DNA from: Jaapia argillacea MUCL 33604
Lineage: Eukaryota > Basidiomycota > Agaricomycetes > Jaapiales > Jaapiaceae
NCBI GenBank assembly: GCA_000697665.1
Contig: KL197768.1
Location: 1-64,000, forward strand
Direction: 5' to 3'
Length of the DNA: 64,000 nucleotides
In this document: positions 24,001 through 34,081 of the stretch, piece after piece
How positions within the stretch are numbered: position 1 is the stretch's first letter
Layout of the letters: every line of letters starts with the position of its first letter
Translations under genes and position numbers: made by a program
Notes under the pieces: model-generated
Told to the model about the DNA's origin: nothing
The model's input: only the letters and a program-made list of their open reading frames with translations
Database searches by the model: none

Positions 24001-25221
24001 ATGGCACAAACGAGTGTCGTGCTAATAACCGGCGCTGCGGGATGGCTGGGTGGACTGGTGAGTGGTCCTAGACACTTAGTACTTCTCTTTGCTAACTGTC
24101 ATCCAGCTAGCCAAAGCTCTTCGTGACGATAACCAAACCCCTGACCTACACCTTATCTTGGCCGATGTCGTCAAGCCAAAGGCACCTCAAGATACTAAGG
24201 CGGTCACGATGAAGGCTGATTTGACTGATCCTAGTCAAGTCCAGTCATTATTCCAAACCGAGTTTGGTATCCCAGACACCGTTTATTGCATGCATGGTAT
24301 CATGTCGAGAGGGTCTGAAGATAACTTTGACCTTGGTATCAAGGTAAGAACACTCTTCCCTACCTGGAGGCCTTGCTAACAGGGGTATACACAAGGTCAA
24401 TTTTGACTCCGTGCGTGCCGTCCTTGATGCTGCCCGCCAATACGGTTCAGCAGCAGGTCGGTTGATCAAGTTCATCTTCACTTCAGGAGGGGCAGTTTAT
24501 GGTGGTGCTCTAGTGAGTACGATACTCTCATACTCTAAGGAAGAGCACCTCACAGGTTCGGCATAGCCTGATATCGTAACACCAAGCACGATCGCGACTC
24601 CGGAAGGAGCGTATGGTATGGAAAAACTCGCCATCGAGTTATTTGTCAACGAGTACACTCGAAGAGGGTTCATTGACGGTCGTATCCTGCGCCTACCTAC
24701 TATCATCGTCCGGTCTGGTGTTCCATCTGGCGCTACTTCAGGCTTCATGTCAGGTAAATATGCACCCGCCACTACTTTCCTAATCTCACGCCGCTTTGGC
24801 AGCGATCATTCGAGAGCCCCTCATGGGACGGGAGACCATATGTCCTATAGGAGATTCACTCGACTCTCCAGAACTCGACCTTGCAGCTTGGGTAGCTAGC
24901 CCGACCACAACCATCAAAAACTTCATCATCGCCAAACATATACCTGCCGAGAAGTTTACGTCGCATACCGGGGTGGTTTGTCTTCCTGGATTTTCGACGA
25001 CGATCCGGCAGGAGTTAGAGGCGCTAGAGAACGTTGCTGGGAAAGACACTGTCCGTCTTGTCCAGTTTCGACATGATCCTGTGAACAGTCGGATTGTGAA
25101 ATCGTGGCCTGCGCGGTTTGACATTTCTTACCCACTGAGCCTTGGGTTTTTGGTTGACGAGGGTGGGATGGTGCCTGTGGTTGCCCAGTTCAAAAGGGAT
25201 CTGGAAGCGGGAAATCTATGA
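24001..25221 (+). CDS. NAD-dependent epimerase/dehydrogenase, D-erythronate dehydrogenase-like (copy 2)
   Basis: This is the tandem paralogue of the preceding gene. Exons 24001-24057, 24107-24343, 24396-24512, 24567-24753 and 24803-25221 give 338 residues. The glycine motif is TGAAGWLGG, and the YxxxK pair is in EGAYGMEK. The active-site Ser region reads FTSGGAVYGG instead of FTSSLAVYGG, so the second Ser and the following Leu are replaced by Gly-Gly. Other marks (YCMHGIMSRGSEDNFDLG, LPTIIVRSG, WPARFD) are kept. Synonymous divergence is clear by eye although the proteins align along the whole length, so the duplication is not recent. The changed Ser region may shift substrate or activity. Confidence 0.88.
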
Positions 25222-25379
25222 TACTGATTTACACCATATTATTACATACATTCGCTAGTCTTGTAGCAGCTGAAGTAGTACGTATTCGCATGAACCAGTC
25301 GCATCCCACGAATCGTCTGGTAAGTCCTCGAGAGAACACGCCCACACCCTGACCTGACCCAGGGAACCGAAACCTCAGG

Positions 25380-26614
25380 TCATCCCACACTCTGCTTCGC
25401 CCGCAAAATCCCCTTGCGAGTCAACTGCGGCATTTTGATTTCCCAGTGAGGCTCAGGTCCCGAAATCTGGGATGCATAGCTCAGGACGATCGACACCTCC
25501 TTCAACGCGGGGAACCTTGGGCCGGATAGGATGTTGTCAATCATCTGCCAGTCCACTCTGCCTTCCATCAGCACATATTTCTTGTCGCTAAACTCGAATT
25601 CCACGAGCTCAAGTTCGTCGCTAGCAACTTGGGATAATAATGCGGTGATGGCAGGATCCCGTGGATATATGGGGGCGATAAATGTGAGAGATCGAAGGGA
25701 CTTGTTGTACGCGAGGTCAACTTTACCCTCTACGGTAGCTATTCCAATGTAGTCAATAATCGTAAGGGAAGATAGGAGGCTGATAACCAAAACTTACGAC
25801 GGCCGCATCCACATTCCAAGGTGAGGTTCTTTATGGATGATCCTGCCTTCTGAAGCATGAATCCTATGGGTTCCAGATCCTGGTCTAACCCTACGTGGAC
25901 GGTAACCAGCGCGCGCGGGTCAACATACTCGAGTGCCACCCATTGGATCATCTCCTTGGGACAGTCCACAAGCTTGAGGTAGGATAAAGGACGAGTGGGG
26001 GGAGCTATCGCTGGTTCCGGCCATCCACCTCCCCAGTCGTCATCCCATGGTGCCATATCGTTCAAAGCCAGCTCACAAAGATTGGGGAAGGCACAGAGGA
26101 TTGTGCGGAGATCTGCCATGCCGACCAAGATCCAGGACTCCAATTCCAGTTTCTTTATGCCACTAAAATGGCCGAGGAGATACCATCCAACTTCCATGTC
26201 CTCGAACTGCGTCTGCCAATTACACACGTGCATCGAAGTCAACTCGGTCAACTTGGAGACGTCGAGGTTTAGGAATTGGGGGTCGAACCAAGGCATAGTG
26301 TCGTAGTTACCATGTTCATATTGACATATAGAGAGATGGGTGGTGTAATCAAAGACGCAGGGATTGCCGTGGTTCAAGAACGTGCGGAAGGCAAGGTGTT
26401 GTCCGAGGGTAGTCACGGAGATGTTGCGGAAAAGATGATAACGGCTCCGAGGAAGCCAGTTTCGACAAACAAGGGCGCATGAATGCAAAGTCGATCCATC
26501 TGTGACTTGGTCGATGATGAGATCGTGTAACTCGGGAGAGAGCATCGGACCCTCCACCAGCTTTTCCACGTAAGTTAGGTGTGAGTTTATGAGGAAGTCG
26601 GAAACAGCGTACAT
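25380..26614 (-). CDS. F-box-like protein
   Basis: This is a probable substrate adaptor for a Skp1-cullin ubiquitin ligase. Exons 26614-25798 and 25738-25380 give 391 residues; the 59-base intron has GTAAGT and ATAG ends and keeps the frame. The F-box-like motif lies at about residues 24-65 (LSPELHDLIIDQVTDGSTLH, then CALVCRNWLPRSRYHLFR). The rest is Leu-rich with the regular spacing typical of basidiomycete F-box/LRR-like proteins (SGIKKLELESWILVG, FPNLCELALNDM). The start used is the first ATG; a second Met directly before the F-box could be the true start. Agaricomycetes carry many such genes. Confidence 0.75.
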
Positions 26615-27391
26615 AGAGCGAGCTGCCGCTCGAAAGTTGTGGTAAACTTGGTTGAACGGCCATGGCCAAGCTCGAAAGACAAAAGTTCAGGAGACGAGTA
26701 ACTTACTCCAAATATCCACGTGGCAGGAATCCGTTCCCCGATGCCGTTTTTCTTCGAGTTCTTCACTGTTCTTCTCCGCACTCATCCTTTGGCTTTCTCA
26801 TGAACTTGCCTCGTTGCAACTGAAAAAGCACATCTCACCGACAGCTCAGCTTGGAGGATACTCTTGACATCTCTACTGCTTCGAAAATGTGGTGAAAGTC
26901 ACCCCATCGTCGACAGCTCGACGCCTCTCGACGTTCTGAGGTTCGCCATATTCTTCCAAATCTTCCTTCATCGCTCCAGGCTAAGCTTTCACATTGCCCT
27001 GTTTCATCCAGCAACCCACGAACCTATTTTGGTGAGAATCCAATTCTCTCCATGGGCGTCGCAATCGGTGGAGCTAACTTCTGTGCCCAATGAGGCGTTC
27101 GTCGTTCAGACACTCTGGAATAGACGGACCGACATACGTCCATCAGCTGATCGATTTCAACCTGCAGGCAGTGATATTTTGGAAAATATCGAGGAAGATG
27201 TTGTGGAGTACGACATTCGTTACGATACTGTTGAATGTGCATGAGAGGTCTTCAAGATGTCTCTCGACATTTCCCCGTGAGTTGCCCAGATATTTCTCCG
27301 AATTCTTGCTCATGGTCACTCATATAACTTTGCCTACTCATAGAGGAATGTCTCAGCTCGAAGCTGATCCACTCATCCAAAGTGTACCTGA
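26615..27391. other. Divergent intergenic region between F-box-like and GH131 genes
   Basis: The region between the divergent starts should hold both promoters. A 126-residue plus-strand frame at 26864-27244 has no recognisable domain and is probably chance. Confidence 0.4.
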
Positions 27392-28597
27392 ATGTCGACC
27401 TCGTCAAAATACCTGCTGGCTGTGTTGGGCGCCTTGGCACCCCTCGCCGTTGTTGCTCAGACGACTGCGCCTGGGATCAGCTGCCCCGTACTCTTTGATG
27501 GACGCATTTCTTACACCACCCAACCTACGGATTTCGACAAGAACACAAGCTTGTACAATCCTTCGTACAACCTTGGGCAAAGTAAGTCTCGCCGTCCTTT
27601 TCGGCCCCTCATGTTGTATCTGACAGATCATTGTTCTTCAGATCAGACATGGGACCAGGTTATCTCGTTCCCCCCCATGGTCCCTTCCCTCGTACGTTTG
27701 CCTTCAGCTTGGTCCCACAGGAAGATCCTCACTCAGCGCCATAGTTCGATATCCCATCCCGCACAAAATCCTTCGAAGTAACCATCAAGTTTGTTCCCTG
27801 CATCACATTTGATCTTCCCTGAACTTACCCATCCGTAGCGATCAATCGATCTTCTTACCTGGAGGAGCTCCCCTGGAAGTCGGTTTCCGTCGTTCAGAAC
27901 TCATGCCTGCGACGAACAATGGCACAGATGCCACCGTACAAGGAACCACAACTTTCCATTGGTCAATGCGAACTGACCTCTTCAAGCCATTGAACTATTC
28001 GCATGAGTATCATGTAAGATATCCTCGTCCGTGACTGAGGCCGAACTCAACTGACATCCCACTTCAGCCCATTTGGCACGAGACGGCCGACTACTCAGAC
28101 TCCGAGTTTACGTTGACCTTGGGCACACCCTTCAACGCATCTTTCGACCCGACAGTACACGTGCCGAAGACACTCCGTCTCGCAGGTCGCCAATCGGTTA
28201 GCCCCGAGACGACTTTCTTCCAGGTTCCGTTCGATGACACCGTGTGGCATAACTGGGCAGTCACGATCGGCTGGACTACCAAGTAAGCTCTTCCCCCTCC
28301 TTCTCATGAAGGAACGAAACGCTCATTCTCGTTCCTCGCAACAGCACTTTAAGTGTCTGGTACTCTACTGATTATGAGCCCCTCCAACTCGTCGCCGGTC
28401 CTTCATTCAATAACAATACCGGAGGTGGAGATTTCCATGTTGGATTGATGAAGGAGCCGACGGGACCGTTGGGTATTGATGTCGTACATGCAGGTTATCA
28501 GGAGTCGGGGATTAACGAGGGTCTGATCTATGGTGGCGTGTTCATTGAGAACAGCGCCAATGGATGTGTTACTACATCACCCTACACTTCCTTCTAG
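27392..28597 (+). CDS. Secreted glycoside hydrolase family 131 beta-glucanase
   Basis: GH131 enzymes hydrolyse beta-1,3/1,6- and beta-1,4-glucans and are secreted by plant-associated and wood-decaying fungi. Exons 27392-27581, 27642-27691, 27745-27788, 27839-28013, 28068-28282 and 28345-28597 give 308 residues. An N-terminal signal peptide (YLLAVLGALAPLAVVA) is followed by the catalytic domain, about residues 25-305: LFDGRISY, a DFD segment, the TINDQSIFLPGG element, GFRRSELMP with conserved Arg-Arg-Ser-Glu, TFHWSMR, LNYSHEYHPIWHE with conserved His and Glu, VPFDDTVWHNWAV, and the C-terminal GVFIENSANGC. There is no cellulose-binding module. The length fits single-domain members. Confidence 0.9.
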
Positions 28598-29317
28598 TTG
28601 TAACGCCTTAGGATATGAATTGGGCATTAAGGGCTCATTTGTTTGCTAGATGACCCTCGTTGCGGCTGTTGGGAGGCCCTTGAAATTTCAGAGCTAGTGC
28701 TAGTGGTGGATTAAACGTAGATCGATTCGTACTTTGGCGTGTGTTGCTGTTGCTCTGGCAGCGCACTTACTCGGTGTTCTGTAACTCCGACTCCGAGCCA
28801 GCGGCTCGCAATTTGCGGATTGAACTCGCTGGCAACCTTGCTTTGACAACTATGGAACCTGGGCTTGGGTAATTCGACTTGTCGTCGCTACTCTCAGATC
28901 TCAGCCACGAGCGGGCAAGCCTCCAACAGCATAGTAAACAAAATACAAGAGTGAACACAACTAATCGAAAGATGGCAGAATTCGAACAACTGTTACATCA
29001 GGACCCACGACTGCAATTTTCTCACCAGCAAGCGCCCGCAATCCCCTTGTTTAGCGCTCGAAGGTTCAGCTGCGGTTCAATTCACATCATCCAACATCGG
29101 TGAGGGACATCACTTTCACCACTTGGTTTAAGAAGGTACGAGTCAAGGACCTTCATATGTATCGGTTCCCAACTTTTTCATCTTCAGGACCTACCATTTC
29201 ATAGGAGTAGAGGGTTACGGCTGGCCCAGTGGACACATAAGTCGAAGAGGTGACTACCGCTTTTCTGCTTCAAGCTGTTGGTTGGCGATCTCATCCTCCG
29301 CCGCGGTAGCTTGCAGG
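28598..29317. other. Intergenic region before the MYND gene
   Basis: No coding sequence is supported. It contains the GH131 3' flank and the promoter of the next gene. Confidence 0.4.
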
Positions 29318-30472
29318 ATGGTTCGCGAATGCCACTTTTGTCACAAATCCGACTCGGGCGATCGTGAGTTGAAGCGCTGTGCTGCATGCCAGAAAGTCTG
29401 GTATTGTGGCAGAGAGCATCAGGAGTACGATTGGGTGCGCCACATCTTTGATTGTGATCCAAATCGTCCCGTCACCACCGCCGACCGACTTGCGCTCGCT
29501 GTCCACGACAATCTCCTCCCCGAAGATGTCCAAACCCTTAACGATTTCGGCTTCGTTCGAGCATTCACTCTCGAGAATCGGTCCAACTTATTGGGCCTAT
29601 ACATCGGGTTGATGGACCCGAATCGTCTCGGCGTAAAGGCGAAGACTGTCCACAAGTGGAGATTGAACGGAACTCTCGCCCAGGAGATAATTGCCGCCTA
29701 CAATACCCTCCCCGCCCACAGTCGAGGCGGGTATTTTCCATGGTTCCTACAGAACCGATACGTCCTCGACAATTCGTTGCCTCAACCGAGAGATCCCGAG
29801 GATCAGTTCCTCCAAGCCTGGCGGTTCGTTGGAGGCTCTCCGGCGGATAATGAATCACAAGCGATGGCTAAGATCAAAACTTGGCCCCCGTACAAGCAGC
29901 TTTGCCAGCAATTCTATCTCGTCCTCCTCGCTGGATGGCATCCTTCTCCCGATCTGCCACAGTGGCTCAACCTCGGCTTTTGCTCTTGTGCCGATGAGAG
30001 AGAGGAGGCGACACTTTGCTCCATTTACAGAGACCTTATCCATCTTTGCACCTTCGACGAGTTCTGTGAAGCGTACCGCACATCCTCCATCATTGCCCTT
30101 TTCGACGCGCACGGTCTCACCGCTCGACGACAAGCGTTCCCATATCTCGAAGAGGTCCTCCAAGGTTCTCCCCATACCTTCAAATCTGTTTGGAACCTGA
30201 AGAACTATGTGCTGGCACAACTTGACGAGGACGAGCTGTTGATACCGTCTATTCGAGTGGATTATGGGTTCCTTAACTGCAAGTCGACGGGGGAGTTGGC
30301 ACAGTTGAAGGACATCTATCGTCAGGTTCTCCAACGTCCTGATGCGAATCCTCTCGAATTGCACCAGGCTTGCATCTCGGGTAGATTGTACCAGCACGTT
30401 GGAGGAATGATGAAGTTGAAGAAGAAGTTTCAACGTTTGATGAAAAACCCTTACCCCCTTGCGGCGTACTAA
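29318..30472 (+). CDS. MYND zinc-finger protein with a conserved unknown C-terminal domain
   Basis: This intronless gene of 384 residues starts with a MYND finger at residues 5-46: CHFC, RCAACQ, WYCGREHQ, then His and Cys as the last zinc ligands. MYND fingers usually bind short proline-rich peptides. The remaining 330 residues form a domain shared along its whole length with the broken gene at 32462: EDVQTLNDFGF, RAFTLENRSNLLGLYIGL, WRLNG, RGGYFPWFLQNRYVLD, WRFVGGSP, WPPYKQLCQQFY, AGWHPSP, GFCSC, LEEVLQGSPHTFKSVW, VDYGFLNCKS, LHQACISGRLYQHVGG. I do not recognise the domain; basidiomycetes have many MYND proteins with such unassigned tails. The ATG chosen is the first one before the zinc finger. 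Confidence 0.88.
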   Translation: MVRECHFCHKSDSGDRELKRCAACQKVWYCGREHQEYDWVRHIFDCDPNRPVTTADRLALAVHDNLLPEDVQTLNDFGFVRAFTLENRSNLLGLYIGLMDPNRLGVKAKTVHKWRLNGTLAQEIIAAYNTLPAHSRGGYFPWFLQNRYVLDNSLPQPRDPEDQFLQAWRFVGGSPADNESQAMAKIKTWPPYKQLCQQFYLVLLAGWHPSPDLPQWLNLGFCSCADEREEATLCSIYRDLIHLCTFDEFCEAYRTSSIIALFDAHGLTARRQAFPYLEEVLQGSPHTFKSVWNLKNYVLAQLDEDELLIPSIRVDYGFLNCKSTGELAQLKDIYRQVLQRPDANPLELHQACISGRLYQHVGGMMKLKKKFQRLMKNPYPLAAY

Positions 30473-30789
30473 TTAGTTTGCCGTCCTCGTCTATGGTCAT
30501 TAGTCGTCTATTCATCGTGTACGTTTTACTTGTACCAAAAATCCATGTTCTCAGGCCGTCCAAGGATCAAAACCGAACTCCTGATGTATGATAACACCAC
30601 GATTGACGGAGAGTATTTTAGGTCCTGTTTTGGTATTCGTTTAGCGCCCAACGCCAACGTTGCCTTTACACCCGCGTCGTCGACATCTGGCTTTATCGTT
30701 CTCATCACTTAGTCCATCCTCTCGAGAGTGGTCGCTTCGTTCGCATATCTCGTAAGTACATTGCTTTCAATTTCATTCATCAGCAAAAC

Positions 30790-31020
30790 TACATACCACT
30801 TATGTGAACTTGGTGGTCTTGAGCAAGTCGTGCAAGACCCGCAAGGCTCAAGTAATTCGGACTTGTACATGTAGGTCCACTTTCTTGGCAAGTAGCGAGG
30901 TTCTTGTACAAGTTCCGCAAGTTTGGACCCCCAGTTCAAGTCGTTCATACAAAGATGTCGCAAGCCGCCCTCAGCCACCTCTCAAGTCATTGCAAGTCAC
31001 GAATCTGGACTTGGATTAGG
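30790..31020. repeat. CAAGT/ACTTG-rich repeat, copy 1
   Basis: The pentamer CAAGT or its complement occurs more than ten times in about 200 bases, often as CAAGTCG, CAAGTTC or GCAAGTC. Related stretches lie at about 32195-32300 and 41860-41965. Copies 1 and 2 share GTCGCAAGCCG. Confidence 0.6.
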
Positions 31021-31099
31021 ACGAATTTGATACTATTAAACCTATCGTAGCTACGGATACATTCAATGGTAGTTCTCACAGTCAACCAGTCACATCCGA

Positions 31100-31990
31100 A
31101 CATCCACACACCACCCGACGAAACTCCACATATCTCATTCCAAACCCCTCCCAAACCATTCCAGTAGAACGAGGTAGGAAGCAAGCAGGATGATCCTCCG
31201 GTGGTAACTGACAAGGCAACGACCAACGCCCGGCGGGTGGAACGAGACCTCGACAACACCTGCCAGCCTCAGGAAAAAGCCGAGGCAAAGGGTTGATGGG
31301 CAACAGACAGTAGCCCAAACAGCTTCGAAGAGGTGGACGCTGTAGGCAATCGAGAGGGCAGGAGCAACAGCTAGAACGCAGACCGACCGAGAATCTTCAG
31401 GTTCGAACACAAAAGTCTCGTTGTATATTGGTCCTGGGGGCCGAATCTGGCTGTTGTGGATGTCCTTGGAAGGTGCAGAGGGTTTGATAAGACGATATTT
31501 GAATTTAGTGAGACAAAGTTGCTGGTTCCGGTACCTGCTGTCCGAGATTACTAGAGAAGACTGGATATGTTGCACGAGAGTTGATGCTGTTCATTGGGCT
31601 CGAAGTCAATAGATATCTACGACGAGGATGTGTGGCCTTCGGACTCTAGTTGACATATACTCCACGTGAAGTAGGAGGGGACACCAGTGGGGACTGCGAG
31701 CTACTCCTGGATCAACCCAACAAGCACCAGAGGAGCCGGAGAGTAGAGTTTGGCCCGAATGAAGGAAGCAAGGCAACCTGACATACAGCACGATATACAG
31801 TCATATCCAGCAAGATCAAGAATGAGTGATTGAGATGGCCGAGCGACGGTGTTGAAACTTGAAGGTCTGAGAACGGAGATGACATTGATGGAGCAGTGTA
31901 CTGACTTCTTGCATTTTCAGGATCCCGTTATGTCTTGACCGCAAGGAGTTGTTAGCACCAAGAGTTGTTGGATCCATTGTTGCATATGGA
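31100..31990 (-). other. Possible decayed or unrecognised minus-strand gene
   Basis: An ATG-started frame at 31981 gives MDPTTLGANNSLRSRHNGIL before a GTCAGT-like donor. Further left a 146-codon frame (31575-31135) contains a hydrophobic stretch (VCVLAVAPALSIAYSVHLFE). I could not connect them into a full protein and recognise no family. Confidence 0.2.
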
Positions 31991-32194
31991 GGAGACGGAG
32001 GGTGAGAGGTGGGATAGACGACGACGGCGATGAAGGTTGCATGTTGAGAGGAGGCCGCGTGTATTGTTGAGATATTCAACATCACGTGTTAGAGTTAGGG
32101 CAGGGGCCGGTGGACTTGAAAGTGTTCCCAATGGAGACGTTCACACGACGAACTTGGAGATTCACGGGACCTTGGGGATTGTAGGCTTGGTGTT

Positions 32195-32300
32195 ATTCAA
32201 CGAACTTGCGGTAACTTGTCGCGTCTTGGCCCAAGTTCACAAGTGTCGCAAGCCGTCCAAGTCACCGAAGTGATTTGTAGTTTTGCTGATGCTTGGCTGG
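32195..32300. repeat. CAAGT/ACTTG-rich repeat, copy 2
   Basis: This is a second CAAGT-rich stretch, just upstream of the broken MYND gene. It shares the 20-base string TTTGTAGTTTTGCTGATGCT with the copy at about 41940, so the copies are related by descent and not only by composition. Confidence 0.6.
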
Positions 32301-32461
32301 AGGAGATCGTGCAACTAATGGTTGTATCGCAGCCTGAGGAACGCGTCAATCCCCTGTCTACCGTGCCGACAAGACTTGTGAACGACTTGACGGTTGAGGT
32401 CAGCCTATGCAAATGACTGTACAATGTCTGAACTTACATCCCTCCCAGCATCGCTTCCGTC

Positions 32462-33745
32462 ATGCCGCCTTTGTGTTACTATTGCGACGATCGGGAGGGC
32501 CTCGAGTCAGAGAGATGCGAGGGTTGTCAGAAGCTCTGATATTGTAGCAGAGAGCATCGAGAGTCCCATTTTCGTCACGTTCTCAGCTGCACACCTCAAC
32601 AAGCCACCACCGCCCATCATCTCGCAGTCGCAGTCTTCGACGATCTCTTGCCCGAGGACAACCAAACATGCATCGACTACGGTTTCGAACGCGCATTCAC
32701 GACTGCGAATCGACGCATGTTACTGGGAGTCTACATTGGGTTGATGAAGGTTCTGTGCATCGAGGCGGAAACCATTCACCAATGGCGTGTGAATGGTTTC
32801 CTTCTCAAGAAGATAAGCGCTGCGTTCAACAAGCTACCAGCCGCCAACCGAGGCGCATATTTCCTATGGCTTATGGAGAACCGATACGTCCTAGATCCTT
32901 CCTTGATAGCGCCCGTGGATCACCTCCACGATTGGGTTCTAGCCACATGGCGATTCATTGGCGGCCCCCCTTCCGATACCGTAGATCGTATCAGGGCCGA
33001 GGTGGAAACTTGGCCTGCGCCCAAGCAATTTTGCCACCAGCTATATGTGTACCTCCTCGCCGGAAGCCATCCCTCTCCCGAATTTGGCACCTGGCTGCGG
33101 TTTGGTTTCTGCACATGCCAGGATCAGATGGAGGAACTACTCCTTGGATCCCTCTTCCGGGACCTTATCCACCGATGTACCTTCGCCGAATTCTGCTCCG
33201 CGTTCGAGAGCTCTTCCCTCATCAGCCTTCTCGACCTCAGCGGATTCGCTGATGCACGTCGCATGTTCCCTCATCTTGAAGACGTTCTTCAGGGTACTGG
33301 AACTTTAGTCACCAAATCCGTGTGGTGTCTGAAACAGTACGTATTCGGGAACGGCGACGGGCTATTGACCTTGCCCATCTATTTGGATTACGGCTTTATC
33401 AACTGCAAGTCCCGGAACGAGGTGAAGCAGCTCAGGAGTGCCTATCGACGATTTTTTGAGCAGGGTGGTGCAAATCCCATCCGCTTACACGAGGCTTGCA
33501 TCGCCGGGAGTTTGTATCAATACGTGGGCTCGGTGGTGAATTTGCACAAGAAGTTCAGTCGTATTATGGTGGGTCCTTACCGCCTCGACTTGTCTCGTGG
33601 CAGTGGAGGTGGGATGAGATCGGATCAAGAAGTGTTGAGACGATATGCAATAGTTAGAGGGACCGCCAATGATGGCACTGGAAGTTCTGTGAAGATCATT
33701 ATCCTTGTCTTGATCGTTTGGGGCCTGTGGTATCTACTCGCGTGA
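32462..33745 (+). pseudogene. MYND-finger paralogue with a premature TGA and a C-terminal membrane tail
   Basis: The frame from ATG 32462 reads MPPLCYYCDD, ESERCEGCQKL, then TGA at 32537-32539, then YCSREHRE and the rest of the protein without another stop to 33745. The paralogue at 29318 has Trp in this place (VWYC), so a single TGG to TGA change explains the break. All zinc ligands are otherwise kept, and the 380 downstream residues align with the paralogue. Unlike it, this copy ends with a Gly/Ser linker and a hydrophobic tail (KIIILVLIVWGLWYLL) that would make a tail-anchored membrane protein. An alternative is start at a later Met with loss of the finger, leaving a functional MYND-less protein. 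Sequencing error cannot be excluded. Confidence 0.8.
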
Positions 33746-34081
33746 ACGGATTTAGTTGACTGCTGTATTCGTATGTTTCTCTTGAAATCTCTCGTCTCGT
33801 TCTTGTTTCCTTATCTCGCAGGTCTTGCATAGGGCCCGGTATCCGAGATTGCTTCCTCCGCCGTAGGGGGCTGTCCGGTTGACGCTCAGACTTGGAGGTA
33901 GAAATCCGATCTTAAAACTGCCATCCAGAACATAAATCTACAAGAGGCCGCGTAGCCTCAAATCTATGAATACACAATTTACGTTACAAGGAAGCGATGT
34001 TGATGTTCTCGGACAACATACATACCTTCCTCTCAACTTCGAATGACCTCCTCTCATGTCTATAGGGGGCCAGTTGGTGAG
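33746..34081. other. Short convergent intergenic region
   Basis: It lies between two convergent gene ends. No further feature is seen. Confidence 0.4.

Noticed and set aside
20975-25221. Secondary-metabolite gene cluster
   Set aside because: No synthase, P450, methyltransferase or transporter is present; the three enzymes fit sugar-acid metabolism better.
26864-27244. 126-codon plus-strand reading frame in the divergent promoter region
   Set aside because: No domain, no paralogue, and it lies where two promoters are expected.
30790-31020. CRISPR-like or telomere-like array in the CAAGT stretch
   Set aside because: The pentamers are irregularly spaced and lie on both strands, and the host is a eukaryote; there is no fixed repeat-spacer unit.
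32537-32539. TGA as a selenocysteine codon
   Set aside because: The paralogue has Trp, not Cys, at this place, and I see no insertion-element hairpin; a point mutation is simpler.
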